Of a DNA stretch of 64,000 bases, positions 1 through 9,787 are shown in pieces (position 1 is the stretch's first letter; every line of letters starts with the position of its first letter). Position numbers and translations under genes: made by a program. The stretch is from [Clostridium] ultunense DSM 10521 (lineage in GTDB: Bacteria > Bacillota > Clostridia > Tissierellales > Tepidimicrobiaceae), in the NCBI RefSeq assembly GCF_000511955.1, contig NZ_AZSU01000001.1:186650-250649 (forward strand). The letters are read 5' to 3'. The notes below the pieces were generated by a model. The model had not been told where the DNA came from. It did no database searches and saw only the letters and a program-made list of their open reading frames with translations.

Positions 1-1
1 G

Positions 2-562
2 AAAAAAGAATTAGCTAGCGCTACTAGAGCTAAGGAATTGTTAATGACAGAATTGGTGAAAAACAAAAAAGAGTTAGAAAAACAAGAAGATGAGCTAATT
101 AAGTTAGCTAAGGATATAGAATCTGAAATAGTTAAATTACAGCGAGTAGACGGACCTTATTCTGGTGGGGTTATGTCTTGGCCTGTTCCCGGGCATACTA
201 GGATAAGTTCCCCTTATGGTTATCGAATTCATCCAGTATTTAAGACTAAAAAATTACATACGGGAATTGATATTCCTGCATCTACTGGAACTAAAGTTAT
301 AGCAGCAACAGATGGAATAGTCATATATTCTGGTACTTTAGGGGGATATGGTAAGACTATAATGATAGATCACGGCGGAGGAATTGTTACTTTATATGGG
401 CACAATTCTTCATTAGTGGTTAGCGAGGGTACTAAAGTAAAAAAAGGAGATACCATAGCAAAAATAGGTAGTACGGGTATTTCAACTGGACCTCATTGTC
501 ATTTTGAGGTTAGAAAGAACGGCGCCTATGTAGATCCTATACCATGGCTGAAGGGGAATTAA
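2..562 (+). CDS. M23 family murein endopeptidase, 5' partial
   Basis: This is the C-terminal part of a secreted cell-wall hydrolase. The frame is open to the first base, so the true start lies outside the window. The first ~45 visible residues are rich in Lys and Glu with heptad character, like the coiled coil of EnvC/CwlO-type proteins. The rest is a peptidase M23 (LytM) domain: the zinc ligands of this family are visible as H and D in LHTGID and as the H-x-H of GPHCHFEVR. M23 enzymes cut peptide cross-bridges of peptidoglycan. The gene sits directly before a CtpA-like protease and a PDZ protein, as in ftsEX-linked loci, so activation by FtsEX upstream of the window is a reasonable inference. 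Confidence 0.9.
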   Translation, partial: KKELASATRAKELLMTELVKNKKELEKQEDELIKLAKDIESEIVKLQRVDGPYSGGVMSWPVPGHTRISSPYGYRIHPVFKTKKLHTGIDIPASTGTKVIAATDGIVIYSGTLGGYGKTIMIDHGGGIVTLYGHNSSLVVSEGTKVKKGDTIAKIGSTGISTGPHCHFEVRKNGAYVDPIPWLKGN

Positions 563-574
563 TCCCCTTTTTTT
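551..574 (+). terminator. Rho-independent terminator after the M23 gene
   Basis: A seven-pair stem AAGGGGA/TCCCCTT with a five-base loop is followed by a run of T. The stop codon of the peptidase lies in the loop. Confidence 0.85.
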
Positions 575-594
575 ATTCTCTATTTTTTCCCATT

Positions 595-604
595 GTGGTA
601 TAAT
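595..604 (+). promoter_or_regulatory. Extended -10 promoter for the ctpA-like gene
   Basis: TGGTATAAT is a perfect extended -10 element about 57 bases before the ATG and just after the terminator. No good -35 is visible, as is common for extended -10 promoters. Confidence 0.45.
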
Positions 605-660
605 GTTTAGGTAGGCTTAATACAATAGAATACATAATCCATAATATCGAGGTGAACAAT

Positions 661-1884
661 ATGTCTAAAAAAAGAGTAATAACTTTGATGGTAGTAATAA
701 TACTTTTGACAAATATTATTACATTTGGTGCAACCAATTTAATGACTATAAAATATAAAGATAAAGTTATATTACCAGCTAAAGAATATGAACAGCTTAA
801 ATCTTCATACAAAAAATATTCTAAGGCTATGGGATTGGAAGATTATATTAGAGACAACTTTTTAAAGGATGTAGATGAAGAGCAATTAATGGAAGGACAA
901 CTAAAGGGATTGTTTCAAGCTCTAGAGGATCCCTATTCAGTATATATGACTGAAGATGAGTTTAAAAGTTTTACAGAACATACTCAAGGAATATATGGAG
1001 GTATAGGTGTAATAGTCACTCCTGGAGATGATAATTTAATAACTGTAGTTTCACCTATTGAAGGTACTCCTGGTGAAAGGGCTGGCCTTAGAACTGGGGA
1101 TAAGATTATAAAAGTAAATGGAGAAGAATTTACAGCAGATAATATGGATAAAGCTGTAAAACTAATGAAAGGAGAGCCTAAAACAACAGTCAGTATAACT
1201 ATTTTAAGAAAAGATAAAGATGGAAAGAATAATTATATAGACTTAGATATTGTCCGAGAGGAGATTAGACTGATAACAGTTAAATCCAATATCATAGAAG
1301 ATAATATAGGCTACATTAAAATAACTTCTTTTGATGAGTTGACTTATGAGGATTTTATGAAGGAATTAAATAGTTTAATGAAAAATAACATATCTGGAAT
1401 TATTTTAGACCTGCGAAATAATCCGGGTGGATTGCTAAATGTATGTGTAGATATAGCAGATGAACTATTGGGTGAAGGAACAATAGTTTATACAGAAACA
1501 CGACATGGAGAAAGAGCCTATGAAAAATCCAATAAAAAACATATAGATATCCCCTTGGTGGTATTAGTAAACGAGGGTAGTGCAAGTGCCTCTGAAATAC
1601 TAGCTGGTGCTATTAAAGACCATAATAAGGGAATATTAATAGGCAATAAGACCTTTGGTAAAGGGGTAGTCCAAAGAATTAGAGAACTATCTGATGGTTC
1701 AGGTTTCAAACTAACGGTATCTGAATATTTTACACCAAATGGAACTAATATTCATGGTATAGGTATAGAACCTGATATTACGGTAGATTTACCAGAAGAG
1801 GTACAGGAAATAGGAATAGAGAACCTAGAACAGGATATACAATTAAAAACTGCTATAGAAAAGATAAAGGATATAATTAGATAA
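661..1884 (+). CDS. S41 C-terminal processing peptidase (CtpA/CtpB-like)
   Basis: A 407-residue membrane-anchored serine protease. Residues ~7-25 form an N-terminal membrane anchor. A PDZ domain follows at roughly 105-190 (GGIGVIV, then GLRTGDKIIKVNGE), then the S41 core. The catalytic Ser is in NEGSASASEI and the general-base Lys in GNKTFGKGVVQ. The ATG at 661 is preferred over an upstream in-frame GTG at 652 because GAGGTG at 649-654 is then well placed as a ribosome site. CtpB-type enzymes cleave membrane or extracytoplasmic substrates, for example in SpoIVFA signalling in Bacillus. The substrate here is unknown. It is followed after 30 bases by a PDZ membrane protein. Confidence 0.92.
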   Translation: MSKKRVITLMVVIILLTNIITFGATNLMTIKYKDKVILPAKEYEQLKSSYKKYSKAMGLEDYIRDNFLKDVDEEQLMEGQLKGLFQALEDPYSVYMTEDEFKSFTEHTQGIYGGIGVIVTPGDDNLITVVSPIEGTPGERAGLRTGDKIIKVNGEEFTADNMDKAVKLMKGEPKTTVSITILRKDKDGKNNYIDLDIVREEIRLITVKSNIIEDNIGYIKITSFDELTYEDFMKELNSLMKNNISGIILDLRNNPGGLLNVCVDIADELLGEGTIVYTETRHGERAYEKSNKKHIDIPLVVLVNEGSASASEILAGAIKDHNKGILIGNKTFGKGVVQRIRELSDGSGFKLTVSEYFTPNGTNIHGIGIEPDITVDLPEEVQEIGIENLEQDIQLKTAIEKIKDIIR

Positions 1885-1914
1885 AGTAGCAGATCATGCA
1901 AAGGAGAGCTAAGG

Positions 1915-3078
1915 ATGTATCCTATTTTTCAAATTGTATATTATTCCATATACAATATATTATCCATTTTAAAATCTCCTTTTTTTTGGATTGTAGTTGG
2001 GATCATTTATCTCCAATATAGAAAAATAGGAGAAATGGAGAAGGGGATTTTAGGAGAATACCAAAAATCTCCTATCTATAATGTGTTCATATCCACGTTA
2101 TATGGGCTAATGGGTGGAATTCTAGGTAGTATTATATTTATTACTTTTGGCATTTCCATAAATCCTAAGGATTTCTACTTTATTTTACCATTAGCTTTAC
2201 TGTTGTCTATGGTTCATCCTAGATTTATGTGTTTTTCTTATGCTGGGGGAATAGTTTCCTTAGTAAGTCTTATTTTAGGATGGCCAAGTATAAATGTATC
2301 AGAAATTATGTTTGTAATAGGTGTACTTCATCTGGTGGAAAGCTTTTTAATCCTAGTAGACGGAAGGAATAATAAGATACCAATATTTATGGAAAAGCAG
2401 AGGGAGATAATCGGTGGATTTACCATGAACCGATTTTGGCCAGTTCCATTTTCTATATTTGTCAACAATGGCTATGTATACCCTATTACCATAATGGCCA
2501 TACTAGGCTATGGTGATTTTGCTTTAGCTAATTTCCCAGAGAAGAAATCCAGAGAAACAGCCAGTGCCCTGTCTTTATTCAGTATCATTTTGTTAATTTT
2601 ATCAAGGTTGTCAATAGAAAACCATTTTTACAAATATGTAGCAGCTATATTTGCACCTTTGGCCCATGAAGTAATTATTGCGATAGGTAGAAGAAAAGAA
2701 GAAAAAGGAGATTATCTTTTTACGCCTGTAGAACATGGATTAAGGGTATTGGATACTTTACCCAATAGTGTTGGGGGGAAAATAGGTTTAAATCCGGGAG
2801 ATATAATATTGAGCATAAATGGACATAGGGTATATTCTAGGGAAGATATTGAAGACATACTCTTTTTTAGGCCTAAGTTTATTTGGCTAGATGTATTCGA
2901 TATAAAAAAGGGAATGGTAACTAAGGAATATAAAAACTATCAGGTGGGGATAAATAATTTAGGAATAGTAGTAGTTTCCAATATACCCGACCAAATTTTT
3001 ATAGTAGAAGAATCAAAAGCACCTGTAGTAAGGTTGATTAATAGGTTTAAAAATAAAAAATCTAAATTTAAAAATTAA
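1915..3078 (+). CDS. Polytopic membrane protein with C-terminal PDZ domain (MinJ-like position)
   Basis: The N-terminal ~260 residues hold about seven or eight hydrophobic segments. A PDZ domain follows at ~270-330 (GLNPGDIILSINGHRVYSRE) with a short basic tail rich in Lys. The architecture and the location between a CtpB-like protease and uvrB match Bacillus minJ (yvjD), whose product links DivIVA to MinD at division sites. Equivalence is inferred from layout and architecture, not from close sequence identity. The ribosome site AAGGAGAGC precedes the ATG at 1915. The gene probably shares a transcript with the protease. Confidence 0.75.
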   Translation: MYPIFQIVYYSIYNILSILKSPFFWIVVGIIYLQYRKIGEMEKGILGEYQKSPIYNVFISTLYGLMGGILGSIIFITFGISINPKDFYFILPLALLLSMVHPRFMCFSYAGGIVSLVSLILGWPSINVSEIMFVIGVLHLVESFLILVDGRNNKIPIFMEKQREIIGGFTMNRFWPVPFSIFVNNGYVYPITIMAILGYGDFALANFPEKKSRETASALSLFSIILLILSRLSIENHFYKYVAAIFAPLAHEVIIAIGRRKEEKGDYLFTPVEHGLRVLDTLPNSVGGKIGLNPGDIILSINGHRVYSREDIEDILFFRPKFIWLDVFDIKKGMVTKEYKNYQVGINNLGIVVVSNIPDQIFIVEESKAPVVRLINRFKNKKSKFKN

Positions 3079-3108
3079 AATGAACCCTAGGGTTCATTTA
3101 ATTTTTAA
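3068..3108. terminator. Bidirectional terminator between converging genes
   Basis: A perfect 22-base palindrome (3078-3099, half-site AAATGAACCCT) is extended by A and T tracts with a one-base bulge. It serves the PDZ gene on the plus strand and the lipoprotein gene on the minus strand. Confidence 0.85.
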
Positions 3109-4687
3109 TGTTTGCTATATCCAATTTTTTTAAGTCTATAGAATAGATAATGTTTAAATTACCTTCTTTATGGGGAGGACATAGGTTAACATATCCCCTC
3201 TCCTTGCTTGAATCGTAAAATACTTTGTCACTATTTATTTTAGCAATAGATGTTAAAGCTTCTTCTTTAATATTAAATTTGTTGATGGTATAATCACTGT
3301 TGTGAGTATTTTTTTCTATAACAATTATATTATCCTTATCTAATCTAAAATAGTTTGCTATATCCTGGCCTAATTTATTTTCAAAGGTATTTTTTTCAAT
3401 ATTATATACACGGAGCATATTCTTATTTTCTTCTTCGACATTTTCCAAATATATAATATTATGATTATCTGAAAAGTTTACTTTAAAACCTTCACCTATT
3501 TTTTTGACTTCAGCTTCATCTTCATAAAAATAGATATTTTTGTTTATAGAATCCTGTTGAGACTCAGTAAATACCAAACTGTTATCTAATATATCAAAGG
3601 ATTCAATATTTTTATCTATTTCAAACACAACATTGGATTTGTTTTCCCTTAAATCATAGGCTAAAAAGGTAGATAGACCATCTTTTAAATCCATAAAATA
3701 AAGTATATTATCGTTTTTCCATTTCATATACTTTGGATTTAAAAAAGTATTTGGAGTTATTTTATAAGCGGTTTTTTCTTTTTTTGATATAATATAAAGA
3801 TCGCTTTTATTCTCATCTACTTCAATTATGGAAATACATTCACCATTAGGACTGAAGGCAGCCGATTGAATTTTATCTTTTGAAGTATATAATTTTCCAC
3901 GCTGTCCATTAGTAATATTGTAAGTCCATAAAGTTTCATATTCAATATTATTTTCTACATGGTCTTGCTTATAAAGTAAATAACTATTGGGTATATAATC
4001 TAATAGGTATCCATCATCAATATAGGTAGAAATAGCATCTTTTACTGAGTCCAATATTTCTCCAGTTAAGGCATCTACTTTCACATTTAAATTGATTAAT
4101 GGAGATCTTGCATTCCCCTTATCGAATATATTGGTGAAGGAAATATGCCAAACTATTTGTTCTTTTAATTTAGTTAATTTTACATCTGGTATGGAACTAG
4201 GTTCAATTTTAAAATGAGTATAGATTTTATCCAATATTTGGTCTTTATTAAACTTTAAAGGAATTGGCTCAAAATTCTGGTTTACAATATTGAACTTAAG
4301 GTCTTCAATATTTTCATCAATTGGCTCTTGAATTTCCAGTAGAACTTGGGGTACTGCCAACTGGATTTCACCTTGTTCTAATAATCTATCTATATATATA
4401 TTTATGGTGCTACCAGATTTAGTGATTTTATCAACCTTTATACCAGAGCTTTCTATTAACCCAATATTTGCTAATAGTTTTAAATTCTTAGTCTTCTTAA
4501 GTACTTCTACATTTGATTCTGTAGATTGGAAACCTTTAGATAAGGCGATTTTTTCAATTTTATAGCTTAGAGGTTTTTCCTCCATGTTTTTTTCCATTGC
4601 TGGAAGCGGGTTTTCTCCATTATAGCTACAACCAATGATTATAAGGGTCAGTGCTAATATAATTAAATTGAACAATATTTTTCTCAT
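3098..4687 (-). CDS. Lipoprotein with PepSY-like and beta-propeller-like regions
   Basis: A 529-residue protein with a lipoprotein signal (hydrophobic segment, then IIGC with Cys20), so it should be lipid-anchored outside the membrane. The middle part (~170-220) has the look of a PepSY/YcdB-type repeat (IVWHISFTN, then VDALTGEILD). The C-terminal ~270 residues contain repeated strand motifs such as SAAFSPNGECISIIE and NILYFMDLKDG, typical of TolB/WD-like propellers. Function is unknown; binding of a peptide or wall component is a guess. It is divergent from uvrB. A weak TTGAAC...TATAAA pair on the minus strand near 4711-4737 could be its promoter. Confidence 0.75.
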   Translation of the reverse strand: MRKILFNLIILALTLIIIGCSYNGENPLPAMEKNMEEKPLSYKIEKIALSKGFQSTESNVEVLKKTKNLKLLANIGLIESSGIKVDKITKSGSTINIYIDRLLEQGEIQLAVPQVLLEIQEPIDENIEDLKFNIVNQNFEPIPLKFNKDQILDKIYTHFKIEPSSIPDVKLTKLKEQIVWHISFTNIFDKGNARSPLINLNVKVDALTGEILDSVKDAISTYIDDGYLLDYIPNSYLLYKQDHVENNIEYETLWTYNITNGQRGKLYTSKDKIQSAAFSPNGECISIIEVDENKSDLYIISKKEKTAYKITPNTFLNPKYMKWKNDNILYFMDLKDGLSTFLAYDLRENKSNVVFEIDKNIESFDILDNSLVFTESQQDSINKNIYFYEDEAEVKKIGEGFKVNFSDNHNIIYLENVEEENKNMLRVYNIEKNTFENKLGQDIANYFRLDKDNIIVIEKNTHNSDYTINKFNIKEEALTSIAKINSDKVFYDSSKERGYVNLCPPHKEGNLNIIYSIDLKKLDIANIKN

Positions 4688-4765
4688 AATTAGCTCCTCC
4701 TTCCTTAATAGTTTATAATATTAATAGTAATTGTTCAATATTATTTTATTTTTATTAAAAAGATT

Positions 4766-4793
4766 TTGACTTTAATTATAAATGTAATATAAT
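4766..4793 (+). promoter_or_regulatory. Sigma-A promoter of uvrB
   Basis: TTGACT at 4766-4771 and TATAAT at 4788-4793 are separated by 16 bases. The LexA-type box begins 13 bases after the -10, over the expected start site. Confidence 0.8.
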
Positions 4794-4806
4794 AAAATAA
4801 TAGGAA

Positions 4807-4820
4807 CGAACAAGCGTTCA
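4807..4820. promoter_or_regulatory. LexA (SOS) operator
   Basis: CGAACAAGCGTTCA contains the exact GAAC-N4-GTTC core of Gram-positive LexA boxes. It lies between the promoter and the uvrB start, so bound LexA would block transcription of uvrB and probably uvrA. Confidence 0.85.
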
Positions 4821-4835
4821 ATTCGAGGTGAATAT

Positions 4836-6815
4836 ATGTATAAATTTAAAATTCAATCCAATTTTAAGCCTACTGGTGATCAGCCAGAGGCTATAGATAA
4901 ATTGTCTAATGGCATATTGAACAATTTGAAACATCAAACCCTATTAGGTGTAACGGGTTCGGGAAAAACCTTTACTATGGCTAATCTAATCGAGAAGGTA
5001 CAGAAACCTACTCTAGTTATAGCTCATAATAAAACTTTAGCTTATCAATTAGCTAGTGAATTTAAAGAGTTTTTCCCCAATAATGCAGTAGAATACTTTG
5101 TATCTTATTATGATTATTACCAACCTGAGGCATATGTACCCCAAACGGACACTTATATTGAAAAAGATGCTTCAATAAACGATGAAATAGATAAATTAAG
5201 GCACTCGGCTACTGCTGCTTTATTTGAAAGAAGGGATGTAATTATAGTGGCTAGTGTATCCTGTATATATGGGCTGGGAGACCCTATTGATTATGAAAAT
5301 TTAGTAGTCTCCTTAAGGCCAGGTATGATTAAGGATAGGGATGAAATAATGCGGAAACTAATTGATATCCAATATATGCGTAACGATGTAAATTTCATTA
5401 GAGGGACCTTTAGGGTTAGGGGAGATGTACTGGAGATATTCCCAGCTTCTTCTAGTGAAAATACCATTAGAGTGGAATTCTTTGGAGATGAAATTGATAG
5501 AATAGTGGAAGTCAATCATCTAACTGGCGAGATTATCGGGGCTAGAAAACATATTTCCATTTTTCCAGCCTCCCATTATGCCACATCTAAAGACAAGATA
5601 GATAGGGCTATTATTAGTATAGAAGAAGAACTGGAAGAAAGGTTAAAGAAATTAAGATCTCAAAACAAATTATTGGAAGCCCAAAGGTTGGAACAGAGAA
5701 CCAGATATGATATTGAAATGTTAAGAGAAATGGGATTTTGCCAAGGTATAGAAAACTATTCAAGACATTTAAGTGGGAGAGCACCAGGAAGTAAACCCTA
5801 TACTTTAATAGATTATTTTCCAAAGGACTTCCTTATAATAGTAGATGAATCCCATGTGACTATCCCACAAATCGGGGGTATGTATGAAGGGGATAGATCC
5901 AGAAAAACCAATTTAGTCGAATATGGTTTTAGGCTTCCTTCAGCATTGGATAATAGGCCTTTAAAGTTTACCGAATTTGAAAACCATATAAACCAGATAA
6001 TATATGTATCAGCCACGCCAGGGATTTATGAAAAAGAGCATTCAGAGCAAATAGTAGAACAGATAATCAGGCCAACAGGACTATTGGACCCTAAAATAGA
6101 TGTAAGGCCTACAGAACATCAGATAGACGATTTGGTAAAGGAAATAAGGATTAGAGCAGAGAAGAAAGAAAGGGTACTAGTAACTACTTTGACCAAGAAG
6201 ATGGCGGAAGATTTAACAGATTATTTTAAAGAAATTGGCATTAAGGTAACCTACCTTCATTCAGACATTGATACCATCGAAAGGATGGAAATTATAAGAG
6301 ATTTAAGATTGGGTAAATACGATGTATTAGTAGGTATAAATCTATTAAGAGAAGGTTTAGACTTACCAGAGGTTTCTCTAGTTGCTATATTAGATGCAGA
6401 TAAGGAAGGGTTTTTAAGGTCAGAGACTTCATTGATACAGACTACAGGAAGAGCAGCAAGAAACGTATCTGGTCAAGTCATTATGTATGCTGATACTATA
6501 ACTAAATCCATGGATAGAACTATTAAGGAAACCAATAGAAGAAGAGAAATACAAGCTAAATATAATAAAGCACACAATATAACGCCAAAATCCATAATTA
6601 AAGGAGTAAGGGATGTAATAGAAGCCACTATTGCATTAGAAGAAGAGGAAAAATATGTAGTTGATACATTTACAGGAGAAGAATTAGAAGTCATGATAGA
6701 GAATTTAAGACAATCTATGTTAAAGGCAGCAGAAGAGCTAAACTTTGAAAAAGCAGCAGAGCTGAGGGACAAGATGATCCAATTAAAGAAAATGCAAGAA
6801 GCAGGGCTACAATGA
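4836..6815 (+). CDS. uvrB: Excinuclease ABC subunit B
   Basis: UvrB verifies DNA damage handed over by UvrA and recruits UvrC for dual incision in nucleotide excision repair. The 659-residue length is normal. Visible are Walker A (GVTGSGKT, ~40-47), the Tyr-rich beta-hairpin region ([12 protein letters not shown]), the DESH box (~339), helicase motif VI (QTTGRAARN) and a C-terminal UVR domain that contacts UvrC ([13 protein letters not shown]). The gene has a strong promoter with a LexA box and a GAGGTG ribosome site. uvrA follows after about 100 bases. Confidence 0.98.
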   Translation: MYKFKIQSNFKPTGDQPEAIDKLSNGILNNLKHQTLLGVTGSGKTFTMANLIEKVQKPTLVIAHNKTLAYQLASEFKEFFPNNAVEYFVSYYDYYQPEAYVPQTDTYIEKDASINDEIDKLRHSATAALFERRDVIIVASVSCIYGLGDPIDYENLVVSLRPGMIKDRDEIMRKLIDIQYMRNDVNFIRGTFRVRGDVLEIFPASSSENTIRVEFFGDEIDRIVEVNHLTGEIIGARKHISIFPASHYATSKDKIDRAIISIEEELEERLKKLRSQNKLLEAQRLEQRTRYDIEMLREMGFCQGIENYSRHLSGRAPGSKPYTLIDYFPKDFLIIVDESHVTIPQIGGMYEGDRSRKTNLVEYGFRLPSALDNRPLKFTEFENHINQIIYVSATPGIYEKEHSEQIVEQIIRPTGLLDPKIDVRPTEHQIDDLVKEIRIRAEKKERVLVTTLTKKMAEDLTDYFKEIGIKVTYLHSDIDTIERMEIIRDLRLGKYDVLVGINLLREGLDLPEVSLVAILDADKEGFLRSETSLIQTTGRAARNVSGQVIMYADTITKSMDRTIKETNRRREIQAKYNKAHNITPKSIIKGVRDVIEATIALEEEEKYVVDTFTGEELEVMIENLRQSMLKAAEELNFEKAAELRDKMIQLKKMQEAGLQ

Positions 6816-6865
6816 TTTGTTGATGCAAAAATTGTGAATTGTAACGGTTATTATTATAATCGCAG

Positions 6866-6887
6866 GGGCAGACCTATGTGTCTGCCC
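6866..6887. repeat. REP-like hairpin between uvrB and uvrA
   Basis: Eight-base arms GGGCAGAC and GTCTGCCC enclose a CTATGT loop. The stem is GC-rich in an AT-rich context and has no T run, so it is not a classical terminator. It resembles dispersed palindromic units seen in clostridial genomes and could also act as an mRNA processing or stability element. Confidence 0.5.
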
Positions 6888-6925
6888 GATACTTGTACCA
6901 ATTTTAAAAAGAGGTGAAATATAAT

Positions 6926-9742
6926 TTGGAAAACAACAAAATAGTAATTAGAGGAGCTAAAGAACATAATTTAAAAAATATTGATTTAGAACTTCCTAGA
7001 AATAAATTCATCGTAATTACTGGGCTAAGTGGTTCAGGGAAATCCTCCTTAGCCTTTGATACCATATATGCAGAAGGACAAAGAAGGTATGTGGAAAGCC
7101 TATCCAGCTATGCCCGACAATTTTTAGGACAAATGGAAAAACCTGATGTAGAATATATAGAAGGTTTATCGCCTTCTATTTCTATTGATCAAAAGACTAC
7201 CAGTAGAAATCCTAGGTCTACTGTAGGCACAGTAACGGAAATATATGATTATTTAAGGCTGTTATATGCTAGGATAGGAATTCCTTATTGCTATAAATGT
7301 GGTAAGGAGATAACTAGCCAAACGGTAGATCAAATGGTAGATAAGATAATGGAATTAGAGGAAAGGACTAGGATTCAGATACTATCACCAGTAGTTAGGG
7401 GGAAAAAAGGAGAACATAAAAATATTTTAGAGAATATTAAAAAAGAAGGTTTCATCAGGGTAATAGTAGATGGAGAAATGTATGAGGTAACCGACGATAT
7501 AAATATGGAGAAAAACAAAAAGCACGATATTGAAATAGTAGTAGATAGAATAATAGTTAAAGATGGTATAGAAGGGCGACTAGCTGACTCTTTAGAAACT
7601 GCATTAAAATTAGCAGATGGATTGGTTATCGTTGATGTAATAGATAAAGAAAGGATAATGTTTAGCCAAAAGCTAGCCTGTCCTGATTGTGGTGTGGCTA
7701 TAGAAGAGTTATCTCCTAGAGTGTTCTCTTTCAACTCACCTTTTGGAGCCTGTCCTAATTGTAATGGAATAGGTTATCACAAGGAAGTAGATAAGGATTT
7801 AGTCATACCAAATCCGGAATTGAGTATAAATGAAGGTGGAATTGCTCCTTTTAATACTGCCAATGAATCTACTTATTATTATCAAATATTTAAAACCTTG
7901 GCAGAAGATCATGATTTTGACATGGAAACTCCTTTGAAAGATGCACCTAAAAAGTTTTTAGATGAACTATTATATGGTACAAAAAGGACTATTAGCTTTA
8001 AATTCCACAGTCATTATGATGGCCTTAGAAATTATAAGGGAACCTTTGAAGGAATTATTCCTAATCTAGAAAGAAGATATAAGGAGACCAATTCAGATTA
8101 TATGAAGGATAGAATAGATGGCTATATGACAGAAATTCCCTGTCCTAAATGTAAAGGAAATAGATTGAAGGACGAAATATTAGCAGTTAAAGTAGGCGGA
8201 TTAAATATAGCAGAATTTACCCATCTATCCATATCTAAAGCTATAGATTTCATTGAAAACCTAGAGCTTGATGAAAGGCAACAATTAATTGGACATCAAG
8301 TGTTAAAGGAGATAAGGGAAAGATTATCCTTCTTAAGGGATGTGGGATTGGATTATCTTACCCTGTCTAGAAATGCAGGAACCTTATCTGGTGGAGAGTC
8401 TCAAAGGATTAGGTTGGCTACACAAATTGGTTCAAGCCTTGTAGGAGTAATCTATGTACTAGACGAACCAAGCATCGGACTACACCAAAGGGATAATGCA
8501 AAGCTTTTGAAGACCTTGAGAAATTTGACGGGTTTAGGAAATACCCTTATAGTAGTAGAGCATGATGAAGATACTATGTATAGCGCAGACCATATAGTGG
8601 ATATTGGACCTGGAGCAGGAGTCCATGGAGGCTATATAGTAGCAGAAGGGGCTATAGATGAAATAAAGGATAATCCAAAATCCATTACTGGTCAATATCT
8701 ATCTGGGAAAAAGCGTATTGAAATCCCTACTAAAAGGACTGAACCCAATGGCAATTGGGTAGAAGTCATTGGTGCAGAAGAGAATAATCTAAAAAAAATA
8801 AATGTGAAATTTCCTCTCGGAGTTTTTACCTGTGTAACTGGTGTATCTGGCTCTGGGAAGAGTACTTTGGTAAACGAAATATTATACAAAAGCCTTGCAC
8901 AAAAATTAAATGGAGCAAAGATAAAACCGGGCAAACATAAGAAAATAAAAGGGTTAGAACATTTAGACAAAGTAATAGTAATAGATCAATCGCCCATTGG
9001 TAGAACTCCTAGGTCCAACCCTGCCACCTACACTGGAGTATTCGACTATATAAGGGATGTGTTTGCCATGACTCCAGAAGCTAAGATGCGAGGATATGAA
9101 AAGGGTAGATTTAGTTTCAATGTAAAAGGTGGAAGATGTGAAGCCTGTAGAGGAGATGGAATATTAAAGGTAGAAATGCACTTTTTACCTGATGTATATG
9201 TACCTTGTGAGGTATGTAAAGGTAAAAGGTATAATAGGGAGACATTACAGGTTAAATATAAAGGGAAGACTGTTTCCGATGTATTAAATATGACTGTAGA
9301 AGAAGCCCTTGAATTCTTTGAAAATATACCTAGAATAAAAAGAAAACTACAGACATTATATGACGTAGGTTTAGGATATGTAAAACTAGGTCAATCCTCA
9401 ACAGAACTATCTGGTGGAGAAGCCCAGAGGGTTAAATTGGCTACAGAATTAAGTAAAAGGAGTACGGGAAAAACCATCTATATACTAGATGAACCAACAA
9501 CAGGTCTCCATATGGCAGATATCCACAAGCTAATTAAGGTATTAGACCAATTAGTAGAAGGAGGCAATACTGTAATAGTAATAGAACACAATCTAGATGT
9601 AATAAAAACTGCTGATTATATAATAGACCTGGGACCAGAAGGAGGGGATAAGGGTGGTACGGTAGTAGCCACTGGAACTCCAGAAGAAATAGCGGAAGTA
9701 GAAGAATCCTATACAGGACAGTTTTTGAGGAAGGTATTGTAA
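6926..9742 (+). CDS. uvrA: Excinuclease ABC subunit A
   Basis: The damage-scanning ATPase of nucleotide excision repair, about 938 residues. It has two ABC modules, with Walker [10 protein letters not shown] near the N terminus and GVSGSGKST in the second half. Two LSGGE signatures ([18 protein letters not shown]) and zinc-finger cysteines (CPDCG...[14 protein letters not shown]...CEVCKG) are visible. A GTG at 6914 is in frame, but AGAGGTG at 6910-6916 is better read as the ribosome site for the TTG at 6926, giving the usual N terminus [18 protein letters not shown]. Co-transcription with uvrB under LexA control is likely. Confidence 0.97.
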   Translation: MENNKIVIRGAKEHNLKNIDLELPRNKFIVITGLSGSGKSSLAFDTIYAEGQRRYVESLSSYARQFLGQMEKPDVEYIEGLSPSISIDQKTTSRNPRSTVGTVTEIYDYLRLLYARIGIPYCYKCGKEITSQTVDQMVDKIMELEERTRIQILSPVVRGKKGEHKNILENIKKEGFIRVIVDGEMYEVTDDINMEKNKKHDIEIVVDRIIVKDGIEGRLADSLETALKLADGLVIVDVIDKERIMFSQKLACPDCGVAIEELSPRVFSFNSPFGACPNCNGIGYHKEVDKDLVIPNPELSINEGGIAPFNTANESTYYYQIFKTLAEDHDFDMETPLKDAPKKFLDELLYGTKRTISFKFHSHYDGLRNYKGTFEGIIPNLERRYKETNSDYMKDRIDGYMTEIPCPKCKGNRLKDEILAVKVGGLNIAEFTHLSISKAIDFIENLELDERQQLIGHQVLKEIRERLSFLRDVGLDYLTLSRNAGTLSGGESQRIRLATQIGSSLVGVIYVLDEPSIGLHQRDNAKLLKTLRNLTGLGNTLIVVEHDEDTMYSADHIVDIGPGAGVHGGYIVAEGAIDEIKDNPKSITGQYLSGKKRIEIPTKRTEPNGNWVEVIGAEENNLKKINVKFPLGVFTCVTGVSGSGKSTLVNEILYKSLAQKLNGAKIKPGKHKKIKGLEHLDKVIVIDQSPIGRTPRSNPATYTGVFDYIRDVFAMTPEAKMRGYEKGRFSFNVKGGRCEACRGDGILKVEMHFLPDVYVPCEVCKGKRYNRETLQVKYKGKTVSDVLNMTVEEALEFFENIPRIKRKLQTLYDVGLGYVKLGQSSTELSGGEAQRVKLATELSKRSTGKTIYILDEPTTGLHMADIHKLIKVLDQLVEGGNTVIVIEHNLDVIKTADYIIDLGPEGGDKGGTVVATGTPEEIAEVEESYTGQFLRKVL

Positions 9743-9747
9743 ATAAT

Positions 9748-9783
9748 AATTCCCCTAGCCTATGATAATAAGCTAGGGGAATT
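9748..9783. terminator. Bidirectional terminator, uvrA / M16 gene
   Basis: Twelve-base perfect arms (AATTCCCCTAGC and its complement) flank a 12-base loop between two converging genes. Confidence 0.85.
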
Positions 9784-9787
9784 TAAC

